Below, piece after piece: positions 44,599 to 53,603 of a stretch of 64,000 nt of DNA. A program made the position numbers and the translations under genes. The notes beneath the pieces are model-generated. The model was not told the DNA's origin and made no database searches. It saw only the letters and a list, made by a program, of their open reading frames with translations. The stretch spans positions 1,490,501-1,554,500 of the forward strand of contig NZ_CP101125.1 in assembly GCF_024296925.1 (NCBI RefSeq), in the 5' to 3' direction. Position 1 is the stretch's first letter. Each line of letters begins with the position of its first letter. The stretch is from Pseudomonas nunensis (GTDB taxonomy: Bacteria > Pseudomonadota > Gammaproteobacteria > Pseudomonadales > Pseudomonadaceae).

Positions 44599-44742
44599 TG
44601 TAGGAGCGAAGCTTGCTCGCGAAGGCGTCAGGCCTGATACACCGCGTTATCGTTCTTCGCGAGCAAGCTTTGCTCCTACGGTTAACGCGTCAGGTCTGAC
44701 ATATCGCGTTATCGTTCTTCGCGGGCAAGCCTCGCTCCTACA
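44599..44742. repeat. Triple REP array
   Basis: A facing pair (TGTAGGAGCGAAGCTTGCTC at 44599, inverted copy ending 44679) is followed by a third, inverted-only REP ending at 44742. The spacer CGTCAGG-C/T-CTGA..CGCGTTATCGTTCTTCGCG is duplicated before the second and third REPs. The copies differ (gagcaagctttgctcc versus gggcaagcctcgctcc), so the array is old or recombined. Confidence 0.85.
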
Positions 44743-44778
44743 CACAGATCCAAATCATGCCCAGGAGCGACGCTCACC

Positions 44779-44821
44779 TGTGGCGAGGGGGCTTGCCCCC
44801 GTTGGGCTGCGCAGCAGCCCC
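44779..44821 (+). repeat. Single REP of the gtggcgagggggcttgcccc family
   Basis: GTGGCGAGGGGGCTTGCCCC and a GGGCTGCGCAGCAGCCC hairpin end at the stop of the TetR gene, with no facing partner. Confidence 0.75.
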
Positions 44822-44828
44822 CCAAAAC

Positions 44829-45470
44829 TCAAGTAGCAAACAAAACCCCACCAATCGCCCCGACCCGCTCCGGCACCACACCCCCCAACACCAGCCGGGT
44901 AATCGTCGCCGCTGCTTGCTGATAATCCCCATCCTCCGGCACTTGCCGACCGGTGATATGCGCCATCTGCCAGCCGAGGTTGGTGTATGTGCGCGTCGCC
45001 GACCAGATAAACAGCATCAAATGCTCCGGATCCACCGGCGCCAGCAACCCGCGCTCGATCCAGCTGCGCAGGCAGTCGACATTGCGCTGCGCCTCGGCAT
45101 ACAACAAATCCCGACACTCCTCAGGCAACTGCCGCCCCCCCAGCAACAACTCGCCACTGAACACCTTGGCAATGTGCGGATGCTCGCGCGCGATGCGGAT
45201 CCGCGCCGCGATGTACGCCTGCAATCCCACCACCGGATCATCGCTCTCGCGCAACACCGCCGAGGCTTCCAGCAACGGCTCGACAAACCCGAGCAACACC
45301 TTGGCGTAGAGGTTCTCTTTGCTCTGGAAGTAGTAATACAGATTCGCCTTCGGCACCCCCGCACGCGCCGCGATGTCCCGGGTCTGGGTGGCGTCGAAAC
45401 CTTTGGCGGCAAATTCCTCGCTGGCGGCGGCGAGGATCAGGTGCTGATTGCGTTGGCGAATACTGGTCAT
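44829..45470 (-). CDS. TetR family transcriptional regulator
   Basis: The 213-residue regulator has a TetR HTH at about residues 10-55 (TQTRDIAARAGVPKANLYYYF). The helical C-terminal domain (FVEPLLEASAVL..., LRSWIERGLLAPVDPEHLMLF) resembles the RutR-type branch. Ligand unknown. It is divergent from an NAD(P)-binding protein gene at 45689, a likely target. The 218-base gap holds AT-rich TATAC-AAAAC-TATAC around 45526-45540 but no clear palindrome. Confidence 0.88.
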   Translation of the reverse strand: MTSIRQRNQHLILAAASEEFAAKGFDATQTRDIAARAGVPKANLYYYFQSKENLYAKVLLGFVEPLLEASAVLRESDDPVVGLQAYIAARIRIAREHPHIAKVFSGELLLGGRQLPEECRDLLYAEAQRNVDCLRSWIERGLLAPVDPEHLMLFIWSATRTYTNLGWQMAHITGRQVPEDGDYQQAAATITRLVLGGVVPERVGAIGGVLFAT

Positions 45471-45688
45471 GAGGCAGGAACAAAAGAGGAGGGCATGAGG
45501 ACGTCTTGAAAAATCGGTTTCGTAATATACAAAACTATACAGCGAATGAGCCAGAAGCGAGTCGTCGGATTGCAGGGGCGGTTGCCCAAATCAAAAGGGC
45601 AGCCCGGCAACCGTGTCCTAAACTGAATGGGCTTCGGCCCTGCATAGTCAAACGCCGACAGATGCACCATCCAACTGGAGGCATTCCC

Positions 45689-46432
45689 ATGAAAATTGTC
45701 GTCATCGGCGGAACTGGCCTGATTGGCACCCAGCTCTGCAATAACCTTCGCCAGCGCGGACACGACGTCCTCGCCGGCTCACCCAGCACCGGCATCAACG
45801 CCCTGACCGGCGAAGGCCTCGACGCGGCGCTGGCCGGAGCCGAAGTGGTGGTCGACGTCGCAAACTCGCCTTCCTTCGAAGATACCGCCGTGCTGGAATT
45901 CTTCGAAACCTCCGGCCGCAACCTGTTCGCCGCCGAGAAAGCCGCCGGCGTGAAACACCACGTGGCCCTGTCCGTCGTCGGCACGGAACGCATGCTCGAC
46001 AGCGGTTACTTCCGCGCCAAAATGGCCCAGGAAAAACTGATCAAGGATTCGGGCATTCCCTACTCGATCCTGCGCGCCACGCAATTCTTTGAGTTCATCG
46101 GCGCCATCGCCCAATCCGGCGAGCAGGGCAACAGCACGCGTTTGCCCGCCGCCGACCTGCAACCGATCGCCTCGGCCGACGTTGCAGCGGCACTGGCCAA
46201 GATTGCCGAGCAACCACCGACGAACCAGACGCAAGAAGTGGCCGGGCCTGATCGGCTGCCGATCGCCTCGTTCGTCCAAACCTATCTGCAACACAACGAT
46301 GATCCGCGAGAGGTGATTTCGGACGCCGAAGCCACCTATTTCGGCGCGCCCATCGACGACCGCTCACTGACCCCCGGCGCGAATCCGATCATTGGCGCGA
46401 TTCACTTCGATGCATGGCTCAAAGGCAATTAG
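45689..46432 (+). CDS. NAD(P)-binding NmrA/SDR-like oxidoreductase
   Basis: The 247-residue protein starts with a Rossmann motif VIGGTGLIGTQL (residues 4-15). It looks like the atypical SDR/NmrA group, with HHVALSVVGTERM and YSILRATQFFEF. There is no YxxxK pair in the classical place, so it may be a redox sensor or quinone reductase. GGAG lies before the ATG at 45689; upstream in-frame codons to 45506 are rejected as non-family. Confidence 0.85.
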   Translation: MKIVVIGGTGLIGTQLCNNLRQRGHDVLAGSPSTGINALTGEGLDAALAGAEVVVDVANSPSFEDTAVLEFFETSGRNLFAAEKAAGVKHHVALSVVGTERMLDSGYFRAKMAQEKLIKDSGIPYSILRATQFFEFIGAIAQSGEQGNSTRLPAADLQPIASADVAAALAKIAEQPPTNQTQEVAGPDRLPIASFVQTYLQHNDDPREVISDAEATYFGAPIDDRSLTPGANPIIGAIHFDAWLKGN

Positions 46433-46507
46433 CGGATAGACGGGGGGCGGTCGCCCGTACGGGATCGCCACCCATCTGCTCTTGGCCGTCCAGATGAGGA
46501 AACCCTC

Positions 46508-46903
46508 ATGCACCTCCATTCTTTCTTCGCCTTACTGCCGTTGTTGTGCACCGGGCTGGCAATGGCTGCCCCCGAGCCGCCGGTCGTCAAACCCGTAATG
46601 GAACAGGCGCTGTCCGACTACCCCGGAAAAGAAGTGCTGATGATCACCGTCGAATACCCGCCCGGCGGCGCGGACCCCGTGCATCGCCACGACGCGCATG
46701 GCTTCATCTACGTGCTCGAAGGCTCCATCGTCATGGGCGTGAAGGGCGGCAAGGAGGTCACGTTGCTGCCGGGGCAAAGTTTCCATGAAGGGCCGGATGA
46801 CGTGCACACCGTTGGACGCAATGCCAGCCAGGACAAGCCCGCGAAGTTTTTGGTGTTTCTGCTGAAGGAGGCGGGGAAACCGGCAGTAATTCCGGTGGAC
46901 TGA
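46508..46903 (+). CDS. Secreted cupin-domain protein
   Basis: The 131-residue protein has a signal peptide (to about ALAMAA, residue 20) and one cupin barrel. The metal ligand pattern is HRHDAHGFIYVLEG followed by GQSFHEGP. It is periplasmic and of unknown substrate. It is 75 bases after the oxidoreductase gene on the same strand and may share its transcript. Confidence 0.85.
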   Translation: MHLHSFFALLPLLCTGLAMAAPEPPVVKPVMEQALSDYPGKEVLMITVEYPPGGADPVHRHDAHGFIYVLEGSIVMGVKGGKEVTLLPGQSFHEGPDDVHTVGRNASQDKPAKFLVFLLKEAGKPAVIPVD

Positions 46904-46920
46904 TCGCAAGTATTGCCAGG

Positions 46921-47220
46921 TCAATGCTTGCACTCCGCCAACACCACCTGGCAAGTGTCCGGCGTGCCGCCGGAGCGGCCGGCATAACGCATGCAATTAT
47001 CCAGGGATTTCTTGCGCGCCATGCTCAAGGTGTCACCCCAGGCCAGGCCGCCCTCGCCAGCGGTGGGCAGCGCTTTTGCATAACAGCTGGAGCCTATGCT
47101 TGAAGCCGAATAACGCGCCTTGGCCGATTTGCCGGCACACCCCGAAATCTGCGCCAGGCTGATCGCGAGCAGGGAAAGCAGGATCCATGACGAGCATTGG
47201 CGTGCTGTGTGTCCGGTCAT
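46921..47220 (-). CDS. Small cysteine-rich lipoprotein
   Basis: The 99-residue protein has a lipobox ISGC (Cys28) after a hydrophobic stretch (WILLSLLAISL). Four further cysteines could form two disulfides (SSCYAK, DNCMRY, DTCQVV, AECKH). It converges on the cupin gene. Function unknown. Confidence 0.72.
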   Translation of the reverse strand: MTGHTARQCSSWILLSLLAISLAQISGCAGKSAKARYSASSIGSSCYAKALPTAGEGGLAWGDTLSMARKKSLDNCMRYAGRSGGTPDTCQVVLAECKH

Positions 47221-47387
47221 CCCGATTCCCCTGTGGCAAGAGGCTGAGGCAGGTTGGTGCGTGTGTTCTCTTAATATTAGACGGTGTACGGGGAGTGCCT
47301 TTCCTTTAATAGACCTGAGCTGGACGCGATTCCTGCGTCTATGGCATGGTCGGATGAATACGCCATGTAACCAACAGGATAAGAATA

Positions 47388-48398
47388 ATGGGGGAGGGTA
47401 ACGACGTTACTTCCATGGCCACGCTCAACGCCTTCAACCGCTGCGTGTTGCACCTCGGTCGCCTGGCCCGGGAGCGCGGCGCTTCGCAGTTCATCGAAGA
47501 GGGGCTGCAGGCCTTCAGCGAACTGGTGCCGTTCGCTTCGGCGTGGTGGGGCGAGATGTCCGCCTCCGCCGCCGATGCGCCGCCCAAGAGCTGGATGCAC
47601 GGGCGCATCAATCTGCCGGAGTCGTTTGCCGTCGAATGGCACAAAGGGGCCGACAGTGACAGCTTCTCCCATGACACCTTGAGTCAGCCCGGCGAGGTCG
47701 TGCGCGAAAGCGGATTCGACAATCTGAACGATGTGGTGGACGCGTTTGCGCGGCGCCACGATCTGTACCACGCAATGTGCATCACCTTCGAATTGCCCGA
47801 AAGTGGCTTGATGTTTTTCGTCTGTCTCTACCGTGGGGAACACGCGCCAGTGTTCAACGACAGCGAAGCCGATTTGTTTTCGGCGTTCTGCGATCACCTG
47901 CTGCAACTGTGGCGATTCCAGGTGCAGGACATGATCCGTTTCAACACCGGCAGCGGGGCGACTGATTTCGGCATCGCGCGACTGGACGGCAGTCTGCTGT
48001 ATGTCGGCGCCAGTCTGTGCGCCGCCATCCAGCGCGAGTTGCCGGGGTGGAGCGGCTCGACGCTGCCGTTTGAGGTGATCGCGCAACTGCCGAAAGCGCC
48101 GTGCGTGATCCGTCTCGGTCGCTGCGCCTTGACGCTGAGTCCGAACGCCGAGCACGTGATTCTGTCTCTCGAAACGCAAGCGCGCGGGGCGGTGCTGGCG
48201 CCACGGGAACGTACGGCGGCAATGCTGTTTGCCGCCGGCCACTCCTACAAAGAGATTGCCAAGACCCTCGGGCTGAGCCCGGCCACCGTGCGCACTTACC
48301 TGCGCAACTGCTATTTGCAGCTCGGCGTGAAGAGCAAGGTGGAACTGGGTTCTGTCCTGCGTTCGCCGTCGCACGACACCCGCCGTACTCCTCATTAA
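47388..48398 (+). CDS. LuxR-type transcriptional regulator without an autoinducer domain
   Basis: The 336-residue protein ends in a LuxR HTH (about 268-325) with LAPRERTAAMLFAAGHSYKE and TLGLSPATVRTYL. The N-terminal 250 residues are not the acyl-homoserine-lactone domain; they may be GAF/PAS-like (ASAWWGEM; LMFFVCLYRGE). The amidohydrolase and NCS1 permease genes follow in the same direction and are plausible targets. Confidence 0.87.
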   Translation: MGEGNDVTSMATLNAFNRCVLHLGRLARERGASQFIEEGLQAFSELVPFASAWWGEMSASAADAPPKSWMHGRINLPESFAVEWHKGADSDSFSHDTLSQPGEVVRESGFDNLNDVVDAFARRHDLYHAMCITFELPESGLMFFVCLYRGEHAPVFNDSEADLFSAFCDHLLQLWRFQVQDMIRFNTGSGATDFGIARLDGSLLYVGASLCAAIQRELPGWSGSTLPFEVIAQLPKAPCVIRLGRCALTLSPNAEHVILSLETQARGAVLAPRERTAAMLFAAGHSYKEIAKTLGLSPATVRTYLRNCYLQLGVKSKVELGSVLRSPSHDTRRTPH

Positions 48399-48527
48399 TT
48401 GCCTGACCCTCCTCATTTGTGGAGGTCCGGATTTCGACTGCGCGCTATAGGGTAGGCCCTGCCTGCCACGGGCTGGCGCGACAGTCTGTTCGGGCACTTC
48501 AAAACTATAAAAACAGAGGTGAGGCAG

Positions 48528-50363
48528 TTGAAACTTTCCAGGCTATTTATCGCGGTTGCCGCGACGACGGCATTCGCCAGTGTGGGGTTGGTGGGGTGTC
48601 AGACCCAGGGTTCGAGCGGCGCCGACATGGTGATGCGCAACGGCTATGTCTACACCGTCGATGGCAAGAATTCGGTACAACAGGCGATTGCCGTAACCGG
48701 CGGCAAGATCGTGTATGTCGGCAGCGATGCAGGCGTTGCTGCCTACATCGGCAAGCAGACGCAATTGATCGACCTGGCCGGGCGCATGCTGATGCCGGGC
48801 TTCATCGATGGGCACATGCATCCCGGTGATGGCGGCCGCGCGATGACCTTGTGCGACCTGAAATACCAGACCATGACCCGCAAAGTCTTTCAGGAAACCA
48901 TTCAGGCCTGTCTCGATGCGGACAAGGACAAAGGCCCCGACGTGTGGCTCGAAGTCGGCAGTTGGGATCGCATGGGCATGGACGGCCTCGACGGCGACCC
49001 GGACAAATCGACCCTGGACGCGCTCAAGACCAAACGACCGATTCAGGTGCGTTCCACCGATTTTCACACCGTGCTGACCAACTCTCGTGGCCTGGAAGTG
49101 GCCGGCATCACCAAACAAACGCCCAACCCGAGTGACGGCAAGTACGTGCGTGACAAGGCCGGCAACCCAAACGGCATCTGCGAGGACGGCGCCGCCGACA
49201 CCATGGCCGCTGTGGTGCCGCCCGCCACCGATGCCGAGAAACTGACCCAGACCCGCGCCGCGCTCGACGCCATGCGCCAGCAAGGCATTACCAGTTTCTT
49301 CGACGCCTTGTCCGGGCCTGAAAATGGCAAAGCCTTCACCACGTTGCAGCAGTCCGGCGAACTGACCGCCCGGGCCTTGCTGGCAATCAAACTCGACCCG
49401 GCCGCCGCAGCGGCAGACCCGACGAAAACCATCGCCGACGCCAAGGCCCTCGCCAACATCTACGACCAGGGCGAAACCAAGGTCGCGCCGGGCGTGAGCA
49501 TGCGCCACGTCAAATTGTTCATGGACGGCATCATCAATGCGCCGGCGGATACCGGGGCGATGTTGACGCCGTACCTGCACAACGCCGGCACCGACAAGGC
49601 ACCGAAGTGGGCGCCGGGCAAAAACGTCGGCGAGCTGTACTTCCCGCCACAAGTGCTCAATCCGTTGCTGCTGAAAGCGGTGGAGGCCGGTTTCGATCCG
49701 CACCTTCACGCCACGGGCGACCGGGCGGTGCGCGATTCCTTGGACAGCATCGAATATGTGCGTCATCAACTACCGGGCAACGCATTTCGCCCGACCATTA
49801 CCCACAACGAGTCCGTGGACCCGGCCGACTATCCGCGCTTCAAAGCGCTGGACGTGACCGCCAACATGTCCTTCCAGTGGGCACAGCAGGCGCCGTCCAC
49901 CGTCGATGGCACCAGTGACCACCTCGGGGCCGCACGTTTTGCGCGGATGGAGCCGTCTGGCAGCATTGCTCGTGCGGGTGGTCGCATCGCTTATGGCAGC
50001 GACTGGCCGGTGGACCCGCTGGATGAATTCCTCGCGCTGAAAATCGGCGTCACCCGCTCGGGCGATCCGCTGAACCCGCACAGCTACGGCCCCAAGTACG
50101 CCGGCAAGGTGAACGGCGACCCGGGGCTGTCGCGCTCGGAAGTCCTGCGTGCCATCACCCAAAACGCTGCCGAGCAATTGAAACTGGACGCGGTGGTCGG
50201 TTCGGTCGAGGTCGGCAAGTTCGCGGACTTGATCGTGCTGGACAAGAATTTCATGCAGGTGCCTGAGGATGAACTGGCGCGCAACAACGTGCTGCTGACC
50301 ATGGTCGGCGGCAAAGTGGTGTGGGCCAAGGCGCCGTTCGTGGGCGTTGTACAACAACAATAA
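48528..50363 (+). CDS. YtcJ-like amidohydrolase with lipoprotein signal
   Basis: The 611-residue protein is an amidohydrolase-3 family enzyme. Metal-binding HxH is His95-Met-His97 (FIDGHMHPGD), with a later HLHATGDRA, and AYGSDWPVD supplies the Asp. A lipobox LVGC (Cys24) suggests attachment to a membrane facing the periplasm. TTG at 48528 is chosen because GAGGTGAGG lies just before it; GTG at 48519 has no ribosome site. Substrate unknown; the NCS1 permease behind it hints at a cyclic amide or nucleobase. Confidence 0.88.
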   Translation: MKLSRLFIAVAATTAFASVGLVGCQTQGSSGADMVMRNGYVYTVDGKNSVQQAIAVTGGKIVYVGSDAGVAAYIGKQTQLIDLAGRMLMPGFIDGHMHPGDGGRAMTLCDLKYQTMTRKVFQETIQACLDADKDKGPDVWLEVGSWDRMGMDGLDGDPDKSTLDALKTKRPIQVRSTDFHTVLTNSRGLEVAGITKQTPNPSDGKYVRDKAGNPNGICEDGAADTMAAVVPPATDAEKLTQTRAALDAMRQQGITSFFDALSGPENGKAFTTLQQSGELTARALLAIKLDPAAAAADPTKTIADAKALANIYDQGETKVAPGVSMRHVKLFMDGIINAPADTGAMLTPYLHNAGTDKAPKWAPGKNVGELYFPPQVLNPLLLKAVEAGFDPHLHATGDRAVRDSLDSIEYVRHQLPGNAFRPTITHNESVDPADYPRFKALDVTANMSFQWAQQAPSTVDGTSDHLGAARFARMEPSGSIARAGGRIAYGSDWPVDPLDEFLALKIGVTRSGDPLNPHSYGPKYAGKVNGDPGLSRSEVLRAITQNAAEQLKLDAVVGSVEVGKFADLIVLDKNFMQVPEDELARNNVLLTMVGGKVVWAKAPFVGVVQQQ

Positions 50364-50428
50364 AAAACACCACTCGCCATCAATACCGATCAGTGCGAAT
50401 CGTGCTGGCAGCCGAACGCATCGCCCCC

Positions 50429-50560
50429 TGTAGCAGCTGGCGTAGCCTGCGTTCGGCTGCGAAGCAGTCGTCAATTCAGCTCTCGCGGTTTGCCTGATGT
50501 ACCGCGTGCCCTGGTTTCACGACTGCTTCGCAGCCGAACGCAGGCTTCGCCAGCTGCTAC
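50429..50560. repeat. REPIN, gtagcagctggcg family
   Basis: TGTAGCAGCTGGCGTAGCCT and its inverted copy bound a region that also holds GTTCGGCTGCGAAGCAGTCG facing its complement. A partial copy lies at 50407. The same family recurs at 52101. Confidence 0.88.
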
Positions 50561-50620
50561 GCCGGACGCAGCTTCGCTTGCTCGGTATTGGCGTCTACCT
50601 TTTCTGAAGAGCACGTCGCA

Positions 50621-52018
50621 ATGACTCAACAACGAAGTCCCCTGATCGAGACCCGTTCGATCGATTACATCCCCGAGGCCGAACGCCATGGCAGCCTCTA
50701 CAGCCAGTTCACTTTGTGGCTCGGCGCCAACCTGCAAATCACCGCCATCGTCACCGGCGCACTGGCGGTGGTGCTCGGCGGTGATGTGTTCTGGTCGCTG
50801 ATTGGCTTGCTGATCGGCCAGTTGCTCGGCGGCGCGGTGGTCGCCCTGCATGCCGCGCAAGGGCCCAAGCTCGGGCTGCCGCAGATGATCTCCAGCCGGG
50901 TGCAGTTCGGTGTCTACGGCGCGGCAATTCCGATTGTGCTGGTGTGCCTGATGTACCTCGGTTTCAGCGCGACGGGCGCGGTGTTGTCGGGGCAGGCGAT
51001 TGCGCAGTTGATCCATGTCAGCGACAGCACCGGCATCCTGATCTTCGCCGCGTGCATCGCGTTCCTGACGATCTTCGGCTATCGCGTGATCCACTGGGTG
51101 GGCAGGGCGGCGAGCGTGCTGGGCATCATTGCCTTCGCCTATCTGTTTACCCGGCTGCTGACCGTCAACGACATCGGCCTGTTACTGGAAAACCGTCACT
51201 TCGGCTGGAGCACTTTCCTGCTGGCGGTTTCGTTGTCCGCGTCCTGGCAGATTGCGTTTGGGCCTTACGTGGCGGACTACTCGCGTTACCTGCCGAGCAA
51301 GACGTCGTCCTGGAAAACCTTTGCCGCCGTCGGCCTCGGCACGGTGCTGGGCGCCCAGGCTTCCATGGTGCTCGGGGTGTTCGCGGCGGCGTTGGCCGGT
51401 GCGAACTTTCGTGGTCATGAGGTGGCGACCATCGTCGGGTTGGGCAGCACCGGAGTGATGGCGTCGCTGCTGTATTTGAGCGTGGTGTTCGGCAAGGTCA
51501 CGGTGTCGACGCTCAACGCCTACGGCAGCTTCATGTGCGTGGCGACGATTATCAGCGGCTTTCGCAGCCGCCTGGAAATCACCGCCCGCCAGCGCATGGT
51601 GTTTGTGCTACTGATTGTCGCCGCGTCCACCACGTTGGCGCTGCTGGGGCAGTACTCGTTCCTGAACTCGTTCAAGTACTTCATTCTGTTTCTGCTGACG
51701 TTCTTCACGCCGTGGAGCGCGATCAACCTGGTGGATTACTACTTCATCAACAAGGAGCGTTATGACATCCCGGCACTGTCCGACCCGGCGGGGCGGTATG
51801 GTCGGTGGAACGGACGCGGGATCGGCGTGTATGTGATCGGGGTGTTGATCCAGTTGCCGTTTGTGGACACGCATTTCTACTCAGGACCGATGGTGGCGCA
51901 GCTCGGTGGCGTGGATATTTCGTGGATCGTGGGGCTGGTGGTGCCGGGGGTGCTTTATTACGGGTTGGCGAGGAATTCAGTGATGGCGGTGGCTTCGGAG
52001 CAGCAATCGAAGGCTTGA
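50621..52018 (+). CDS. NCS1 family purine/cytosine permease
   Basis: The 465-residue inner-membrane transporter has about 12 membrane segments. The start (GSLYSQFTLWLGANLQITAI) and the segment SWQIAFGPYVADYSRYLP are hallmarks of the cytosine-permease branch of NCS1. It would import a nucleobase or related ring with Na+ or H+. ATG at 50621 gives the family N-terminus. It follows the amidohydrolase across a REPIN. Confidence 0.92.
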   Translation: MTQQRSPLIETRSIDYIPEAERHGSLYSQFTLWLGANLQITAIVTGALAVVLGGDVFWSLIGLLIGQLLGGAVVALHAAQGPKLGLPQMISSRVQFGVYGAAIPIVLVCLMYLGFSATGAVLSGQAIAQLIHVSDSTGILIFAACIAFLTIFGYRVIHWVGRAASVLGIIAFAYLFTRLLTVNDIGLLLENRHFGWSTFLLAVSLSASWQIAFGPYVADYSRYLPSKTSSWKTFAAVGLGTVLGAQASMVLGVFAAALAGANFRGHEVATIVGLGSTGVMASLLYLSVVFGKVTVSTLNAYGSFMCVATIISGFRSRLEITARQRMVFVLLIVAASTTLALLGQYSFLNSFKYFILFLLTFFTPWSAINLVDYYFINKERYDIPALSDPAGRYGRWNGRGIGVYVIGVLIQLPFVDTHFYSGPMVAQLGGVDISWIVGLVVPGVLYYGLARNSVMAVASEQQSKA

Positions 52019-52100
52019 AACAAGCGAAACGGCGATGAACGCTTACACTCGTTGCTGGGTGTTTGCGTTTTCTTGGAGTCAAGCCAAACACACTCCCTGT

Positions 52101-52233
52101 TGTAGCAGCTGGCGAAGCCTGCGTTCGGCTGCGAAGCAGTCGTCATACCTGGACGCGAGGTCATCCTGATGCACCGCGCTGCCTGATATTACGACTGCTT
52201 CGCAGCCGAACGCAGGCTTCGCCAGCTGCTACA
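52101..52233. repeat. REPIN, gtagcagctggcg family
   Basis: TGTAGCAGCTGGCGAAGCCT and its inverted copy, with the inner pair TTCGGCTGCGAAGCAGTCGT and its complement. It is nearly the same as 50429-50560, so the two bracket the permease gene. Confidence 0.9.
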
Positions 52234-52282
52234 GGGGCGCGTTGTGACTTAAGTTTGTTCAACCCGTATGGAGACGATCACC

Positions 52283-52741
52283 ATGGCCATCCACGCCCAA
52301 CGCGCCGACGCCAGCCACCTCGACCAAGTTGCCAACCTGTTCGACGCTTACCGAGGCTTCTACAAGCAACCCTCCAACCTGCCGCAATCCCGAGCCTTCA
52401 TCGCCGAGCGCATCGCCCAGGATGAATCCGCGATTTTCCTCGCCCTGGACGACAACGGCGAAGCGCTAGGCTTCGTCCAGCTCTACCCGACGTTTTCCTC
52501 CATCGACGCCCACCGCACCTGGCTGCTCAGTGACCTCTTCACCACACCTGCCGCTCGGGGTCGCGGGGTAGGGACGTTACTGATGAACACCGCCCGCGCG
52601 TTTGCGCTATCGACGGGCGCGAAGGGGCTGGTGCTGGAAACGGCGACGGACAACTTCGGGGCACAGCGGTTGTATGAATCGCTGGGATACGTGCGGGATA
52701 CGGGGTATTACACGTATTGCCTGGATTTGAAGCAGGGTTGA
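52283..52741 (+). CDS. GNAT family N-acetyltransferase
   Basis: The 152-residue protein has the acetyl-CoA loop ARGRGVGTLLM and the C-terminal FGAQRLYESLGY. Substrate unknown. ATG at 52283 has GGAG 9 bases upstream; the in-frame ATG at 52268 lacks one. Confidence 0.9.
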   Translation: MAIHAQRADASHLDQVANLFDAYRGFYKQPSNLPQSRAFIAERIAQDESAIFLALDDNGEALGFVQLYPTFSSIDAHRTWLLSDLFTTPAARGRGVGTLLMNTARAFALSTGAKGLVLETATDNFGAQRLYESLGYVRDTGYYTYCLDLKQG

Positions 52742-52747
52742 TTAATG

Positions 52748-52966
52748 TGTAGGAGCGAGGCTTGCCCGCGAAGAACGATGACGCGGTGTATCAGGCCTGA
52801 CGCCTTCGCGAGCAAGCTTTGCTCCTACAGGGGACGGTGTTGGCTGTAAATCCTGTGAACAACACCCAACCAATGTGGGAGCGGTGTTGACTCAAATGTA
52901 GGAGCGAGGCTTGCCCGCGAAGAACGATGACTCAGTGTGTCAGGTCCGACCCCTTCGCGAGCAGTC
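52748..52966. repeat. REPIN plus broken REP fragments
   Basis: TGTAGGAGCGAGGCTTGCCC at 52748 faces CAAGCTTTGCTCCTACA ending at 52830, with unlike arms. TGTGGGAGCGGTGTTGA at 52874 is a truncated REP. A second TGTAGGAGCGAGGCTTGCCC at 52898 has only a short partner (TTCGCGAGCAGTC). The pile-up marks the left edge of the accessory island. Confidence 0.8.
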
Positions 52967-53058
52967 TTTAAACGCGCGCAAAACGCCGAGTAAATTCGCC
53001 TCTAACATTTGATGAATTCTTCGACAGCATTCAAGGAAAAACCTACTTGCCCTACCTG

Positions 53059-53091
53059 CGACATTTGGCGCTATCATTGCGTCAAATGTCG
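53059..53091. promoter_or_regulatory. Palindromic operator of the Xre/RES toxin-antitoxin operon
   Basis: CGACATTTG (53059-53067) and CAAATGTCG (53083-53091) are exact inverted copies 15 bases apart, just before the antitoxin ribosome site. A possible -10 TATCAT at 53072-53077 lies between the half-sites, with TTGCCC at 53047-53052 upstream. Antitoxins of this type usually repress their own promoter, so binding here fits. Confidence 0.7.
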
Positions 53092-53108
53092 TATTGGAGG
53101 GCGTCGGT

Positions 53109-53603
53109 ATGTCCGCAACGAATCAGATAGAAGAGCGAGCAGCTAAATACACGGCAGCCGGGGCAAAGAAGCTCACCCGAAAGCCGACTGAGGTGCTGTT
53201 ACATGGCCGCAGGGGGGATACGCGTTTATCCATCATTCGGTACACGCAGGAGGGCTTCGAGCTGAGCGATGTCCGAGACATGCTTTCCACCTCCGCGTTG
53301 TATATGGAACACGACCTTATCCAGCGCATCACCGGAAAGTCCATCCGGACTGTGCAGCGCCTGGTGAAGGAGACCAAGCCAGTGCGCTTGAACCAGCAGC
53401 AGAGCACCGTTGCCTTCCAATATGCGCAGACTTTGGAGCGCGCGACGAGTGTGTTTGGTAACCAACAGTTGGCGGAGGACTGGTTGAAAAAGCCCTGCAA
53501 ATACCTGGACGGTCATGTCCCGTTGGAGCTGATCGACAACTCGCTGGGCTTTCAAGTGGTAGAGGATTACCTGTCACGAATTGAGTACGGGGTTTATCAA
53601 TGA
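53109..53603 (+). CDS. Xre/MbcA/ParS-type antitoxin
   Basis: The 164-residue protein has an HTH-like middle (LIQRITGKSIRTVQRLV, about 80-96). A C-terminal DUF2384 toxin-binding domain (about 110-163) follows, with TSVFGNQQLAEDWLKKPCKY and PLELIDNSLGFQVVEDYL. It neutralises the RES toxin encoded next. ATG at 53109 has GGAGGG 7 bases upstream. Its stop overlaps the toxin ATG by 4 bases. Confidence 0.93.
   Translation: MSATNQIEERAAKYTAAGAKKLTRKPTEVLLHGRRGDTRLSIIRYTQEGFELSDVRDMLSTSALYMEHDLIQRITGKSIRTVQRLVKETKPVRLNQQQSTVAFQYAQTLERATSVFGNQQLAEDWLKKPCKYLDGHVPLELIDNSLGFQVVEDYLSRIEYGVYQ

Larger units (their letters stand above)
52742..53108. other. Gene-free interval with decaying REPs and the TA promoter
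   Basis: A REPIN (52748-52830) is followed by fragments of other REPs at 52874 and 52898-52966. AT-rich DNA then leads to the operator and promoter of the toxin-antitoxin pair. No gene is seen. Confidence 0.75.

Noticed and set aside
45520..45550. TetR operator in the gap before the oxidoreductase gene
   Set aside because: TATAC-AAAAC-TATAC is a direct, not inverted, repeat; only the outer TTCG/CGAA ends are symmetric, which is too little for an operator call.
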